From Brevundimonas bullata (GTDB lineage Bacteria > Pseudomonadota > Alphaproteobacteria > Caulobacterales > Caulobacteraceae): a stretch of 64,000 nucleotides of DNA. Positions 51,529 to 60,052 of the stretch are shown piece by piece; within the stretch, counting starts at the first letter, position 1, and every line of letters begins with the position of its first letter. The position numbers were made by a program, and so were the translations under genes. The notes under the pieces were generated by a model. It did no database searches. It saw only the letters and a program-made list of their open reading frames with translations, and was not told the DNA's origin. The DNA lies in the NCBI RefSeq assembly GCF_003350205.1, contig NZ_QLLC01000011.1, positions 1 to 64,000 of the forward strand, given 5' to 3'.

Positions 51529-53496
51529 ATGGCTGGGGACACGCCCCGTGGCGACGTGAACGCGTCCGCCGCAAACGCTTCCGAACAACCGAACGCCGGG
51601 ACTCCCTCTCCGCCCCACCAGGGCGCAGGGCACGGCAAGGCGACGCATCGCGCCCTGATTCTGGGCGCCATCGGCGTGGTCTTCGGCGACATCGGCACCA
51701 GTCCGATCTACGCCCTGCGCGAGGCCATCGGCCACGCCCAGAAGGGCGTCGGCGGCGAACTGGCCATCATCGGCGTGGTCTCCCTGGCCTTCTGGGCCCT
51801 GATGATCGTGGTGACGTTCAAATACGTCATGTTCCTGATGCGGGCCGACAACAAGGGCGAGGGCGGCACCCTGTCGCTGATGGCCCTGGCCCAGCATGCG
51901 GTCGGCCGACGCAGCGCCTGGCTGTTCATTCTCGGCGTCTGCGGCGCGGCCCTGTTCTACAGCGACGGCGTCATCACCCCGGCCATCTCGGTGCTGTCGG
52001 CGGTCGAGGGTCTGAAGGACGCGCCGGGCCTGAACGGCGAGCTGGACCCCTTCATCCTGCCGATCTCGGCGGGCATCCTGATCGCCCTGTTCATGGTCCA
52101 GTCGCGCGGCACCGCCGGTCTGGCCAAGTTCTTCGGCCCCATCACCGCCGTCTGGTTCCTCAGCCTGGGCGTGATGGGTCTGATGCACATTTTCGACGAC
52201 ATCTCGATCCTGCGCGCCCTGTCGCCGACCTATGGCGTCCAGCTGCTGCTCAAGGACGGCTTCCTCGGCTTCGTCATCCTCGGCAGCGTCTTCCTGGCCG
52301 TCACGGGGGCCGAGGCCCTCTATGCGGACATGGGTCATTTCGGCAAGGCGCCGATTCGTCAGGGCTGGCTGTTCGTGGTCCTGCCCTGTCTGACGCTCAA
52401 CTATCTGGGCCAGGGCGCCTTCCTGCTGGCCAACCCCGGCGCGGCCGACAACCCGTTCTGGAACATGGTGCCGCAGATGGTCTACTGGCCCATGCTGATC
52501 CTGGCCACGGCGGCCACGGTCATCGCCAGCCAGGCCGTCATCACCGGCGCCTTCTCGGTGACGCAACAGGCGGTCCAGCTGGGCCTGCTGCCGCGCATCG
52601 ACATCCGCAACACCTCCGAGACCCTGGCCGGCCAGATCTATGTCCCGGCGGTCAACAGCCTGCTGATGATCGGGGTGCTGTTCCTGCTGCTGACCTTCCA
52701 GTCGTCGCATAATCTGACGGCGGCCTACGGCGTGGCCGTGACCGGCACCATGCTGGTCAATACCCTCATGGCCTGGTCGGTTGTGACCAAGAAGTGGAAG
52801 TGGCCGATGTGGGCGGTGCTGGGCACCCTGGTTCCCTTCGGCTTCATCGACGGCGTCTTCCTGACCTCCAACCTGCTCAAGATTCCGGACGGCGCCTGGA
52901 TGCCGCTGGTTCTGGGCGGCGGCCTGGTGCTGATCATGTGGACGTGGGTGCGCGGCACCCAGATCCTGACCGAGAAGACCCGCAAGGACAGTCTGCCTCT
53001 CACCGACCTGATCGAGATGCTGAAGGCCCGTCCGCCGCACCGGGCGCCGGGCACGGCCATCTTCCTGACCTCGGACCCCGAGGTCGCGCCGGTGGCCCTG
53101 ATGCACAACCTGAAGCACAACAAGGTGCTGCACGAGAAGAACGTCATCCTGACGGTCCACACCGCCGACCGCCCGCGCGTGTCCGACAGCCAGCGGGTGA
53201 CGATGGAGCCGATCAGCGACGACTTCAAACGGCTGACCATCACCTACGGCTTCATGGAGACGCCGAACGTGCCGCGCGCGCTCGGCCTGTGCCGCAAGCA
53301 GGGGCTGAAGTTCGACATCATGTCGACCAGCTTCTTCCTGGGCCGTCGTTCCGTGGTCGCTTCCGCGCGTCAGGGGATGCCTCTCTGGCAGGACAAGCTG
53401 TTCATCTTCCTGATGCGCAACGCCGCCAATCCGACCGACTTCTTCCATATCCCGCCCGGCCGCGTGGTCGAGCTGGGCACGCAGGTTTCCGTATGA
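51529..53496 (+). CDS. kup: Potassium uptake permease Kup (TrkD)
   Basis: A 655-residue KUP family K+/H+ symporter with about 12 helices and a C-terminal soluble region. Signature LGAIGVVFGDIGTSPIYALREA near residues 44-65; VFLAVTGAEALYADMGHFGK and LVFYSDG-like GAALFYSDGVITPAISVLSA further in. GGAGG 6 bases before the ATG at 51529 supports the start. Stop overlaps rsmB (ATGA), so the two are coupled. Confidence 0.96.
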   Translation: MAGDTPRGDVNASAANASEQPNAGTPSPPHQGAGHGKATHRALILGAIGVVFGDIGTSPIYALREAIGHAQKGVGGELAIIGVVSLAFWALMIVVTFKYVMFLMRADNKGEGGTLSLMALAQHAVGRRSAWLFILGVCGAALFYSDGVITPAISVLSAVEGLKDAPGLNGELDPFILPISAGILIALFMVQSRGTAGLAKFFGPITAVWFLSLGVMGLMHIFDDISILRALSPTYGVQLLLKDGFLGFVILGSVFLAVTGAEALYADMGHFGKAPIRQGWLFVVLPCLTLNYLGQGAFLLANPGAADNPFWNMVPQMVYWPMLILATAATVIASQAVITGAFSVTQQAVQLGLLPRIDIRNTSETLAGQIYVPAVNSLLMIGVLFLLLTFQSSHNLTAAYGVAVTGTMLVNTLMAWSVVTKKWKWPMWAVLGTLVPFGFIDGVFLTSNLLKIPDGAWMPLVLGGGLVLIMWTWVRGTQILTEKTRKDSLPLTDLIEMLKARPPHRAPGTAIFLTSDPEVAPVALMHNLKHNKVLHEKNVILTVHTADRPRVSDSQRVTMEPISDDFKRLTITYGFMETPNVPRALGLCRKQGLKFDIMSTSFFLGRRSVVASARQGMPLWQDKLFIFLMRNAANPTDFFHIPPGRVVELGTQVSV

Positions 53497-54887
53497 GTGG
53501 TGGTACGCCCAAGGGTAAGAGTTCGGCGGCGCGCGGTCGCCGCATGGCCGAGAAATCGCGTCCGCGTCGCGAGGCCCAGCCCGAGATCGTCACCGATGAT
53601 CCCCACGCCGACATCGGCGTGGAGGCTCGCCTGGTCGCGGGCATCCTGCTGAACGCCGCGCTGGAGAAGCGCACAGGTCTGGACGAGGCTCTGTCCCAGT
53701 CCCCGGCCAAGGATCTGGCGGGCCCCGACCGGGCCTTCGCCCGCGCCGTGGCCATGGCCGCCCTGCGTCGTCTGGGCGAGATCGACCAGATTCTGGACCG
53801 CCGCCTGCAAAAGGCGCCGCCGGCCCCAGTCCGCACCATCCTGCGCGTCGCCCTGGCCCAGACCCTGGTCCTGGGCACGCCCGCCTTCGCCGCCGTCTCC
53901 ACCGCAGTCAAGCTGGCCGAGCGGGACGCCAAGACCCGGCCCTACAAGAACCTGGTCAACGCCGTGCTGCGCGGCGTGGACCGTGACGGTCCCGGCCTGA
54001 CCACGGCCGAATCCAACCTGCCCGACTGGCTGGCCGCCCGCTGGAAGGCGACCTATGGCGAGGCCAACCTCATCGGTCTGGCCTTGGCCACCCGCGACGA
54101 GCCCGCCACCGATCTCAGCGCCAAACCCGGCGTCGATCTGGACGCCCTGGCTCAGGACGTCGAGGGCGAGGTCCTGCCTGGCGGCACGGTCCGCACCGGC
54201 AAGCGCGGCGATGTCGCCGGCTGGCCGGGCTTCGAGGCCGGCGACTGGTGGGTCCAGGACGCCGCCGCCGCCGTCCCCGCCCGCCTGCTGGCCGCCAAGG
54301 CCGGAGAGACGGTTCTGGACATGTGCGCTGCGCCCGGCGGCAAGACCCTGCAGCTGGCCGCCGCCGGCGCTGACGTTGTCGCTCTGGACCGTTCGGCGGC
54401 GCGCCTGAAGCGTCTGAAACAGAATTTCGACCGCACCGGCCTGCCGGTCGAGGTCGTGGCCGTTCCCGCCGAGGACTGGGAGGACGACCGCACCTTCGAC
54501 GCGGTCCTGCTGGACGCCCCCTGCACCGCCACCGGCACCTATCGCCGCAACCCCGAAGTCCTGCGCGCCACCCGCCCCGCCGAGGTGGCCAAGCTGGCCG
54601 ACGTGCAGCACCGTCTGCTGGACGTCGCCGCCGAGAAGGTGAAGCCCGGCGGCCGTCTGGTCTATTGCGTCTGCTCGCTAGAACGCGAAGAGGGCGAGAC
54701 CCAGATCATCGCCTTCCTGCGCCGCAACCCGGCCTTCCGCACCGTCCCCGCCGTCCCCGCCGAGATCGGCGCCCCGGACGAGGCCCTGACCCCCGAAGGC
54801 TGGCTGCGCATCCTGCCCTCGCAATGGGCCGAACGCGGCGGCGTCGACGGCTTCTTCGTCGCGAAGCTGGAGCGCATCGAGGGCTAG
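53493..54887 (+). CDS. rsmB: 16S rRNA m5C967 methyltransferase RsmB (NOL1/NOP2/Sun)
   Basis: A 464-residue protein. N-terminal NusB-like helical domain (DPHADIGVEARLVAGILLNAALE) is joined to a class I methyltransferase. Motif I is LDMCAAPGGKTLQL; catalytic cysteines are in LLDAPCTATGTYRRNPE and RLVYCVCSLEREE. A basic 30-residue N-terminal tail is extra. The stop TAG shares the palindrome CTAG with the convergent GIY-YIG gene. Confidence 0.93.
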   Translation: MSGGTPKGKSSAARGRRMAEKSRPRREAQPEIVTDDPHADIGVEARLVAGILLNAALEKRTGLDEALSQSPAKDLAGPDRAFARAVAMAALRRLGEIDQILDRRLQKAPPAPVRTILRVALAQTLVLGTPAFAAVSTAVKLAERDAKTRPYKNLVNAVLRGVDRDGPGLTTAESNLPDWLAARWKATYGEANLIGLALATRDEPATDLSAKPGVDLDALAQDVEGEVLPGGTVRTGKRGDVAGWPGFEAGDWWVQDAAAAVPARLLAAKAGETVLDMCAAPGGKTLQLAAAGADVVALDRSAARLKRLKQNFDRTGLPVEVVAVPAEDWEDDRTFDAVLLDAPCTATGTYRRNPEVLRATRPAEVAKLADVQHRLLDVAAEKVKPGGRLVYCVCSLEREEGETQIIAFLRRNPAFRTVPAVPAEIGAPDEALTPEGWLRILPSQWAERGGVDGFFVAKLERIEG

Positions 54888-55270
54888 GCTCCGTCGAGCC
54901 GTTTCAGGAATAGGTCGAGGCCCTCTCCCTCTCCGTCATCCTCGGGCTTGACCCGAGGATCGGGCGCCAGTCCGAACAGGCTGGGATAGAGGTCTTGCCA
55001 CTCGGGGTTGGTCTTCTCGACCAATCCCAGCTTCCACGTGCGTTTCCAGCGTTTGAGCGCCTTCTCGCACCGGATCGCCTCGGTGACGAAGCCGTGCGTC
55101 TCGTACCAGACGAAGGTCTTACAACCGTAGCGTTGGGCGAAGCCTTCGACCCTGTCCTCGCGATGCTGGCGGATGCGTTCGTAGAGGTTCGACGTCATGC
55201 CGACGTAGAGGACGCCGAGCGGACGGCTGGCCAGGATATAGGCGGCGATGAAGGGGCGGCGCTCATTCAT
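54884..55270 (-). CDS. GIY-YIG nuclease-family protein
   Basis: A 128-residue protein with the Y11-IL...Y22-VG pair (YILASRPLGVLYVG), R32 and H36 (YERIRQH), E69 (RCEKALKRWKR) and NPEW at 88-91, all as expected for active GIY-YIG nucleases of the small YhbQ-like type. Residues 104-112 (DPRVKPEDD) and neighbours are encoded by the palindromic arm at 54934. Start is ATG 55270; an upstream ATG at 55291 adds 7 residues. The stop overlaps the rsmB stop (CTAG). DNA target unknown. Confidence 0.9.
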   Translation of the reverse strand: MNERRPFIAAYILASRPLGVLYVGMTSNLYERIRQHREDRVEGFAQRYGCKTFVWYETHGFVTEAIRCEKALKRWKRTWKLGLVEKTNPEWQDLYPSLFGLAPDPRVKPEDDGEGEGLDLFLKRLDGA

Positions 55271-55322
55271 GGAACGTCGAGTGGCGGACAACTCGATCCT
55301 CGGGTCAAGCCCGAGGATGACG
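54934..55322. mobile_element. Putative GIY-YIG-carrying palindrome-bounded element (P3)
   Basis: Arms 54934-54961 and 55295-55322 are perfect 28-base inverted copies identical to those of element P2, and P1 differs by one base. The interior (54962-55294) holds most of a GIY-YIG nuclease gene, whose end reads through the left arm. Interpreted as a possible autonomous form of which P1 and P2 are short relatives. No target-site duplication could be verified by eye. Confidence 0.55.
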
Positions 55323-55411
55323 GTGTGTATGGCGCCAAGGGCTGACGCCGGGTCCCGATGGTGCTAGAGCGCGCGCCATCTCCCCGCCCCAGCTGTTAAC
55401 GGACGCCGCCC

Positions 55412-57031
55412 ATGCCCGCCGCTCCCGACTTTCCGCCCGCCCCGGACGCGATCAAACCTGTCCGCGCCCTGATTTCATTGTCGGACAAGGCCGGGCTGGA
55501 GGATGTCGCGCGCACCCTGGCCGGTCTCGGCGTCGAGCTGGTCTCGACCGGCGGCACCAAGGCGGCGATCGCGGGCTATGGCCTGCCGGTCAAGGACGTG
55601 GCCGATCTGACCGGCTTCCCGGAAATGATGGACGGCCGGGTCAAGACCCTGCACCCCGTCGTGCACGGCGGCCTGCTGGGCGTGCGCAACGCCTCGGCCC
55701 ACGCCGCCGCCATGACCGAGCACAATATCGGCGCCATCGATATCGTCTGGATCGACCTCTATCCGTTCGAGAAGACGGTCGAGGACGGCGGCGGCTTTGA
55801 AGCGGCCATCGAGAACATCGACATCGGCGGCCCGGCCATGATCCGTTCGGGCTCCAAGAACCACGGCCACGTCGCCGTCGCCGTGGACTCGATCAGCATC
55901 GGCCTGATCATCGAGGCCCTGAAGGCCGACGGCGCGACCACGCTGGCCCTGCGCAAGCAACTGGCCGCCCGCGCCTTCGCCCGCACCGCCGCCTATGACG
56001 CCGCCGTCTCGTCCTGGTTCGCCGGCCAGTTGAACGACGCCGCCCCGGCCCGCAAGTCGATCGCCGGCTCGCTGGCCCAGACCCTGCGCTATGGCGAGAA
56101 CCCGCACCAGACCGGCGCCTTCTACCGCACCGGCGAGAAGCGTCCGGGCGTGGCCTATGCGACGCAGGTCCAAGGCAAGGAGCTGGGCTACAACAACATC
56201 GCCGACGCCGACGCCGCCTATGAGCTGGTGGCCGAGTTCGAGAGCCCGGCCTGCGTCATCGTCAAGCACGCCAACCCCTGCGGCGTGGCCGTCGGCGCCA
56301 CCCTGTCGGAAGCCTACGCCCGCGCGCTGGAATGCGATGCGGTGTCGGCCTTCGGCGGCGTCATCGCCGTCAACCGCCCGCTGAACGGCGAGGACGCCCG
56401 CGCCATCACCGGCATCTTCACCGAGGTCGTCATCGCCCCCGGCGCCGATGAAGAGGCCAAGGACGTCTTCGCCGCCAAGAAGAACCTGCGCCTGCTGATC
56501 ACCGACGGCCTGCCCGACCCGCACGGCGCGGGCGAGGTTTTCCGCTCGGTGGCCGGCGGCTTCCTGGTTCAGTCGCGCGACCGCTCGCTGATCAAGCCGG
56601 AAGACCTGAAGATCGTCACGCGCCGCCAGCCGACGCCGACCGAGATCCAGGACATGCTGTTCGCCTTCACCGTGGCCAAGCACGTCAAGTCCAACGCCAT
56701 CGTCTATGCCAAGGACGGCCAGACGGCGGGCATCGGCGCCGGCCAGATGAACCGTCGCGACAGCGCCCGCATCGCCGCCATCCGCGCCAAGGAAGCCGGC
56801 GAGGCCCATGCTTCAAGAGTGGGGGGCCTGGCCCATTCGCTGGCCCAAGGGTCCGCCTGCGCGTCGGAAGCCTTCTTCCCCTTCGCCGACGGCCTGCTGG
56901 AAGCCATCGCCGCCGGCGCCACGGCGGTGATCCAGCCGGGCGGCTCGATGCGCGACGCCGAGGTCATCGCCGCCGCCGACGAGAACAACATCGCCATGGC
57001 CTTCACGGGCGTGCGCGTCTTCCGGCACTAG
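55412..57031 (+). CDS. purH: Bifunctional AICAR transformylase / IMP cyclohydrolase
   Basis: A 539-residue enzyme for the last two steps of de novo IMP synthesis. IMPCH domain: [31 protein letters not shown] and [18 protein letters not shown]-Tfase domain: [29 protein letters not shown], and [25 protein letters not shown]. Full length. A repeat unit and a strong terminator follow. Confidence 0.97.
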   Translation: MPAAPDFPPAPDAIKPVRALISLSDKAGLEDVARTLAGLGVELVSTGGTKAAIAGYGLPVKDVADLTGFPEMMDGRVKTLHPVVHGGLLGVRNASAHAAAMTEHNIGAIDIVWIDLYPFEKTVEDGGGFEAAIENIDIGGPAMIRSGSKNHGHVAVAVDSISIGLIIEALKADGATTLALRKQLAARAFARTAAYDAAVSSWFAGQLNDAAPARKSIAGSLAQTLRYGENPHQTGAFYRTGEKRPGVAYATQVQGKELGYNNIADADAAYELVAEFESPACVIVKHANPCGVAVGATLSEAYARALECDAVSAFGGVIAVNRPLNGEDARAITGIFTEVVIAPGADEEAKDVFAAKKNLRLLITDGLPDPHGAGEVFRSVAGGFLVQSRDRSLIKPEDLKIVTRRQPTPTEIQDMLFAFTVAKHVKSNAIVYAKDGQTAGIGAGQMNRRDSARIAAIRAKEAGEAHASRVGGLAHSLAQGSACASEAFFPFADGLLEAIAAGATAVIQPGGSMRDAEVIAAADENNIAMAFTGVRVFRH

Positions 57032-57038
57032 GCAGGAA

Positions 57039-57083
57039 GGGCGCTAACGCGAGCGACGCGGTCGCACGCTGCTTGAGCGCAAG
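57039..57083 (+). repeat. GCTTGAGCGC-family repeat unit after purH
   Basis: GGGCGCTAACGCGAGCGACG to GCTGCTTGAGCGCAAG, 8 bases after the purH stop, nearly identical over most of its length to the unit at 8933. Confidence 0.8.
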
Positions 57084-57088
57084 AAGAA

Positions 57089-57120
57089 GGGCGCTGCCGG
57101 TCGTCGGCAGCGCCCTTTTT
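57089..57120 (+). terminator. purH terminator
   Basis: 11-bp perfect stem GGGCGCTGCCG / CGGCAGCGCCC, 5-base loop, then TTTTT. A classic intrinsic terminator. Confidence 0.93.
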
Positions 57121-57155
57121 CGTGGCCGATTTTTAGCGCCACACCTTCAACGCCG

Positions 57156-57263
57156 CTCATCCCGGCGGACGCCGGGACCCAGTGCTTTGGCTTCAGGCGT
57201 CGCGCCCAAGGATAGAGCTCAAGACTGGCGCTCTCACTGGATCCCGGCGTCCGCCGGGATGAG
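57156..57263. repeat. Inverted-arm palindromic element (Q2)
   Basis: Arms 57156-57183 and 57236-57263 are exact inverted copies, and identical to those of element Q1 at 28752; the middles differ but share CTTTGG and CTCTC edges. Confidence 0.88.
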
Positions 57264-57276
57264 CGGGAGTGGAACG

Positions 57277-58092
57277 TCAGTCCTCGATTACCTCGTGCGC
57301 GCCCGCGCGGCCCAGGCGCCAGTAGCCGGCCACCTTCATCCATTTCGGATTGAAGGCGCGTGCGGCCAGAAGCGCCGCGCGCATCGAGCGAGCCACCGAG
57401 GTCTCGCAGGCGACCCAGACATAGGCGTCGCTCGGGTCGATCCGCCCCGCCGCCGCGACCGCCGCCGCCGTCAGGGCCTCAGGCCGACCGCGCGCGCCGC
57501 CGTTGCGATGCACCCAGACGATCTCGACCTCGGCGGCGCTGGTCAATGCCAGCTCGCCCGAGGCGTCGGCCACCTCGATGCAGGCGACAGCCCGCGCTCC
57601 GGCGGGCAGTTCCTCCAGCCGTCGGGCGATGGCGGGAATAGCCGCCTCGTCGCCGACCAGCAGGTGCTCGGCGAAGCTGGTGGGGACCAGAAACGAGCCT
57701 CGAGGCCCGCCCAGACCCAGTTCGTCTCCGACCTGCGCGTCCTCGGCCCAGGCCGTCGCCGGGCCGCCGTGACCGACCGCGAAGTCGAGGGTCAGCCGCC
57801 GGTTCGCGGCGTCAAAGGCGCGCGGGGTATAGTCGCGCGCCACAGGCTTCGGCTCGGCGAAGACCGGCCCGTCCGCCCCTACGGTCGGCAGGACCACCGC
57901 CTGACCGCGCGGCGCCGGGAAGATCTTCACATGGTCGTCAAAGCCGGGGCTGAAGAAGCCCTCCAGTTCGTCGCCGGTCAGGACGATGCGCTTCAGCACC
58001 GGCGTCAGCTGCTCGAACGCCTCGACGCGGGCGCGACGGAATTTCAGCTCATGCCGAACCCGGCGCGGCTGGCGCAGATGCGTCTCGCTCAT
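57277..58092 (-). CDS. Siderophore-interacting FAD reductase (NfeF/ViuB family)
   Basis: A 271-residue SIP-family flavoprotein that likely reduces ferric chelates in the cytoplasm. FAD-binding RDYTPR at about residues 85-90, FAVGHGGPATAW, the NAD-binding LLVGDEAAIPAIARRLEELP, and the terminal KVAGYWRLGRAGAHE motif. It overlaps the upstream PadR gene by 4 bases. The pair is the counterpart of E. coli YqjI-YqjH (NfeR-NfeF), which respond to nickel and iron. Confidence 0.92.
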   Translation of the reverse strand: MSETHLRQPRRVRHELKFRRARVEAFEQLTPVLKRIVLTGDELEGFFSPGFDDHVKIFPAPRGQAVVLPTVGADGPVFAEPKPVARDYTPRAFDAANRRLTLDFAVGHGGPATAWAEDAQVGDELGLGGPRGSFLVPTSFAEHLLVGDEAAIPAIARRLEELPAGARAVACIEVADASGELALTSAAEVEIVWVHRNGGARGRPEALTAAAVAAAGRIDPSDAYVWVACETSVARSMRAALLAARAFNPKWMKVAGYWRLGRAGAHEVIED

Positions 58093-58718
58093 GCCTGCCG
58101 CACCTTCTCGGCGGCGGCCTCCAGCAGGTCGGCGATAGCCTCGACCTCGGCCTCGGTCAACGGCGGCTCCTGGGTCAGGCGTCGATGCGTCGCGGTGCGC
58201 AGCGCCTCGATGGCCTGGGCGATGCGCGCGGGTCGGTCGGGGCGTCCCTGCAGAGCCTTCATCTTCATCTCGATGTGGGCCAGGGCCTCGGTGTTTTCCG
58301 TCAGCAGGCGACGGCCTTCGTCGGTGATCGCATAGCGTTTCTTGCCGCCCTCGGCGGCGACGCTGACCGCGCCCATGTCCTCCAGCAGGGCCAGACTGGG
58401 ATAGATGACGCCGGGGCTGGGGGCATAGGTCCCGCCCATGCGGCTCTCGATGCCCTTGATCAGTTCATAGCCGTGGCTCGGCTTGTCGGCGATCATCGAC
58501 AGCAGCACCCAGCGCAGGGCGCCGTGCTCGAACATACGCCCGCCGCCGCGCCGCCCGTGGCGCTCGCCGCGCATCCGGCCTTCGCCGCCCATGCCGGGGC
58601 CGCGCCCGCCTTCAGGGCGCATAGGACGGCCGTGACCGCCCCTGCCGAAACCGTGGCCGCCGTGACGGCCGTGCCCAAAGCCGCCGCCTGTGTTCTCGAT
58701 CCTCTTGGAGCCTCTCAT
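58089..58718 (-). CDS. NfeR-like PadR regulator with Gly/His/Arg-rich N-tail
   Basis: A 209-residue PadR-family repressor. The winged-helix part starts EHGALRWVLLSMIADKPSHGYELIKGIESRMGGTYAPSPGVIYPSLALLEDMG, strongly like E. coli NfeR (YqjI). A 60-residue N-terminal tail is rich in Gly, Arg, Met and His (His at 16, 19, 22, 29 and 54), matching in position the metal-binding His/Cys tail of NfeR but without cysteines. The downstream partner is the SIP reductase; the leader carries the TTAGATATATCGA repeats. Confidence 0.88.
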   Translation of the reverse strand: MRGSKRIENTGGGFGHGRHGGHGFGRGGHGRPMRPEGGRGPGMGGEGRMRGERHGRRGGGRMFEHGALRWVLLSMIADKPSHGYELIKGIESRMGGTYAPSPGVIYPSLALLEDMGAVSVAAEGGKKRYAITDEGRRLLTENTEALAHIEMKMKALQGRPDRPARIAQAIEALRTATHRRLTQEPPLTEAEVEAIADLLEAAAEKVRQA

Positions 58719-58738
58719 ATCGCGCTCTCGTCTTTCGT

Positions 58739-58780
58739 TTAGATATATCGAACTGCCGCTTAGATATATCGATATATCGA
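58739..58780. promoter_or_regulatory. Double ATATATCGA operator for the PadR regulator
   Basis: TTAGATATATCGA occurs at 58739-58751 and 58760-58772. Within the second lies a perfect 16-base palindrome GATATATCGATATATC (58763-58778) plus TCGATATATCGA (58769-58780). It lies 20 bases upstream of the regulator ATG and in the space shared with the divergent hydrolase gene. Confidence 0.75.
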
Positions 58781-58828
58781 AACTGCAAGACCCCTTTCCT
58801 CGAAAACGCGAACCTCTAAGCTGGGCCG

Positions 58829-59578
58829 ATGGATACGCTCGACGCCCGCTGGGCCATGCTGGAACCGCACACGACCGTCGTCGGTCCCGAGGACGACCTG
58901 CCGCGTCCGGCGGTGCTGCTGTTCCACGGTTGCGGCGGTCTGCGCGATCACCTGCCGCGCTACGCCGAGGCGGCCAAGGCGGCGGGCTGGCGCGCCTTCA
59001 TCGTCGATTCCTACGGCCCGCGCGGCTGGAACCGGGCCTTCACCCTGACCACGGTCTGCACCGGACTGGTGCTGCGCGGCTATGAGCGGGCGGGCGACCT
59101 GCTGGCGGCGATCAAGGGCATCTCACAGCGTCCCGACGTCGATCCGACGATGCTGTCGCTGGCGGGCTGGAGCCACGGCGGCTGGTCGATCATGGAGATG
59201 ATGAGCGAGGACCCGCAACCGGGCCGCATGGGCGTGGCCGACCCGGCGTCCTGTGACCTGTCGGGGGTCAAGGCGGTGTGGCTGGCCTACCCCTATGTCG
59301 GGACCTGGGCCTTCAACAAGATGAAGCCGTGGCGGCACTGCCCGCGCGTCCTGGCCATGACGGCCAGGCGCGACCACCTGACCACGGTGTCCAACGCCGA
59401 ACGGGTCAACGCCATGATCCGCGACTGCGGCTCCGAGGTCGAAAGCTGGATCGCCGAGGGCACCCACGCCTTCGACGAGCCGACCAGCAACGGCCCCATG
59501 CGCCACCACCCCGAGCTGACGCTGGAGGCCCTGCGCCGCTTCACCGCCTTCCTCAGGGACGTCGCCCCCGAGGCCTAA
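58829..59578 (+). CDS. Dienelactone-hydrolase-family alpha/beta hydrolase
   Basis: A 249-residue hydrolase with LLFHGCGGLRDHLPRYAEAAKAAGW at the N-terminus (oxyanion strand), nucleophile S115 in LAGWSHGGWS, a likely Asp in MTARRDHLTTV and His in EGTHAFDEP. Ser rather than Cys is used, unlike true dienelactone hydrolases, so the substrate is unknown. It is divergent from the PadR gene and convergent with osmC; the two stop codons overlap by 4 bases. Confidence 0.85.
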   Translation: MDTLDARWAMLEPHTTVVGPEDDLPRPAVLLFHGCGGLRDHLPRYAEAAKAAGWRAFIVDSYGPRGWNRAFTLTTVCTGLVLRGYERAGDLLAAIKGISQRPDVDPTMLSLAGWSHGGWSIMEMMSEDPQPGRMGVADPASCDLSGVKAVWLAYPYVGTWAFNKMKPWRHCPRVLAMTARRDHLTTVSNAERVNAMIRDCGSEVESWIAEGTHAFDEPTSNGPMRHHPELTLEALRRFTAFLRDVAPEA

Positions 59579-60039
59579 CCCAGACGGGCCGTGACCGTGA
59601 TTTCGGACCGCACCGAATGGGCCATGTCGCAGTGCTCGTGCGCGGCGTGGTGCAGGGCGTCCAGTTCGGCCGGGTCCGGCTGGCGGCCTGTGAACGTCGT
59701 CACCGGCCTCAGGGCGACACGCGCCAGATAGCGCTTGCCCGCCTCGTTCTTGTCCAGCTCGCCGGAGGCCTCGTCCAGATAGCGGTCGACCACCAGACCC
59801 GCATTGGCGGCGAAGGCCAGGAACCACAGCATGTGACAGCTGGACAGAGAGGCGACCATGGCCTCCTCCGGGTCCACGCCCGCCGGGTCCGACATCGGCA
59901 CGGGCACGCCCGAGGGGGCCGACGATCCGGGCACCACCGCCCCGCCGTCGAAGCGCCAGACGTGGGCGCGGCTGTATCGCTTGTCGACGAAAGCCTGGTC
60001 GCCCCGCGTCCATTCCACTGTTGCGCCGTGACCGCTCAT
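59575..60039 (-). CDS. OsmC-family peroxiredoxin-like protein
   Basis: A 154-residue OsmC/Ohr-superfamily protein. The two redox cysteines are in SLSSCHMLWFLAFAANAGLVVD (about residue 68) and HEHCDMAHSVR (about 137). These proteins reduce organic hydroperoxides or other thiol-reactive compounds. The stop TAG at 59577 overlaps the hydrolase stop TAA. The gene is followed upstream by a GNAT gene in the same direction, 13 bases away. Confidence 0.9.
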   Translation of the reverse strand: MSGHGATVEWTRGDQAFVDKRYSRAHVWRFDGGAVVPGSSAPSGVPVPMSDPAGVDPEEAMVASLSSCHMLWFLAFAANAGLVVDRYLDEASGELDKNEAGKRYLARVALRPVTTFTGRQPDPAELDALHHAAHEHCDMAHSVRSEITVTARLG

Positions 60040-60052
60040 GCCGCTCTCCTGT

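Noticed and set aside
58829..59578. Classical dienelactone hydrolase
   Set aside because: The nucleophile is Ser in GWSHGG rather than the Cys of true dienelactone hydrolases, so only the family is called.
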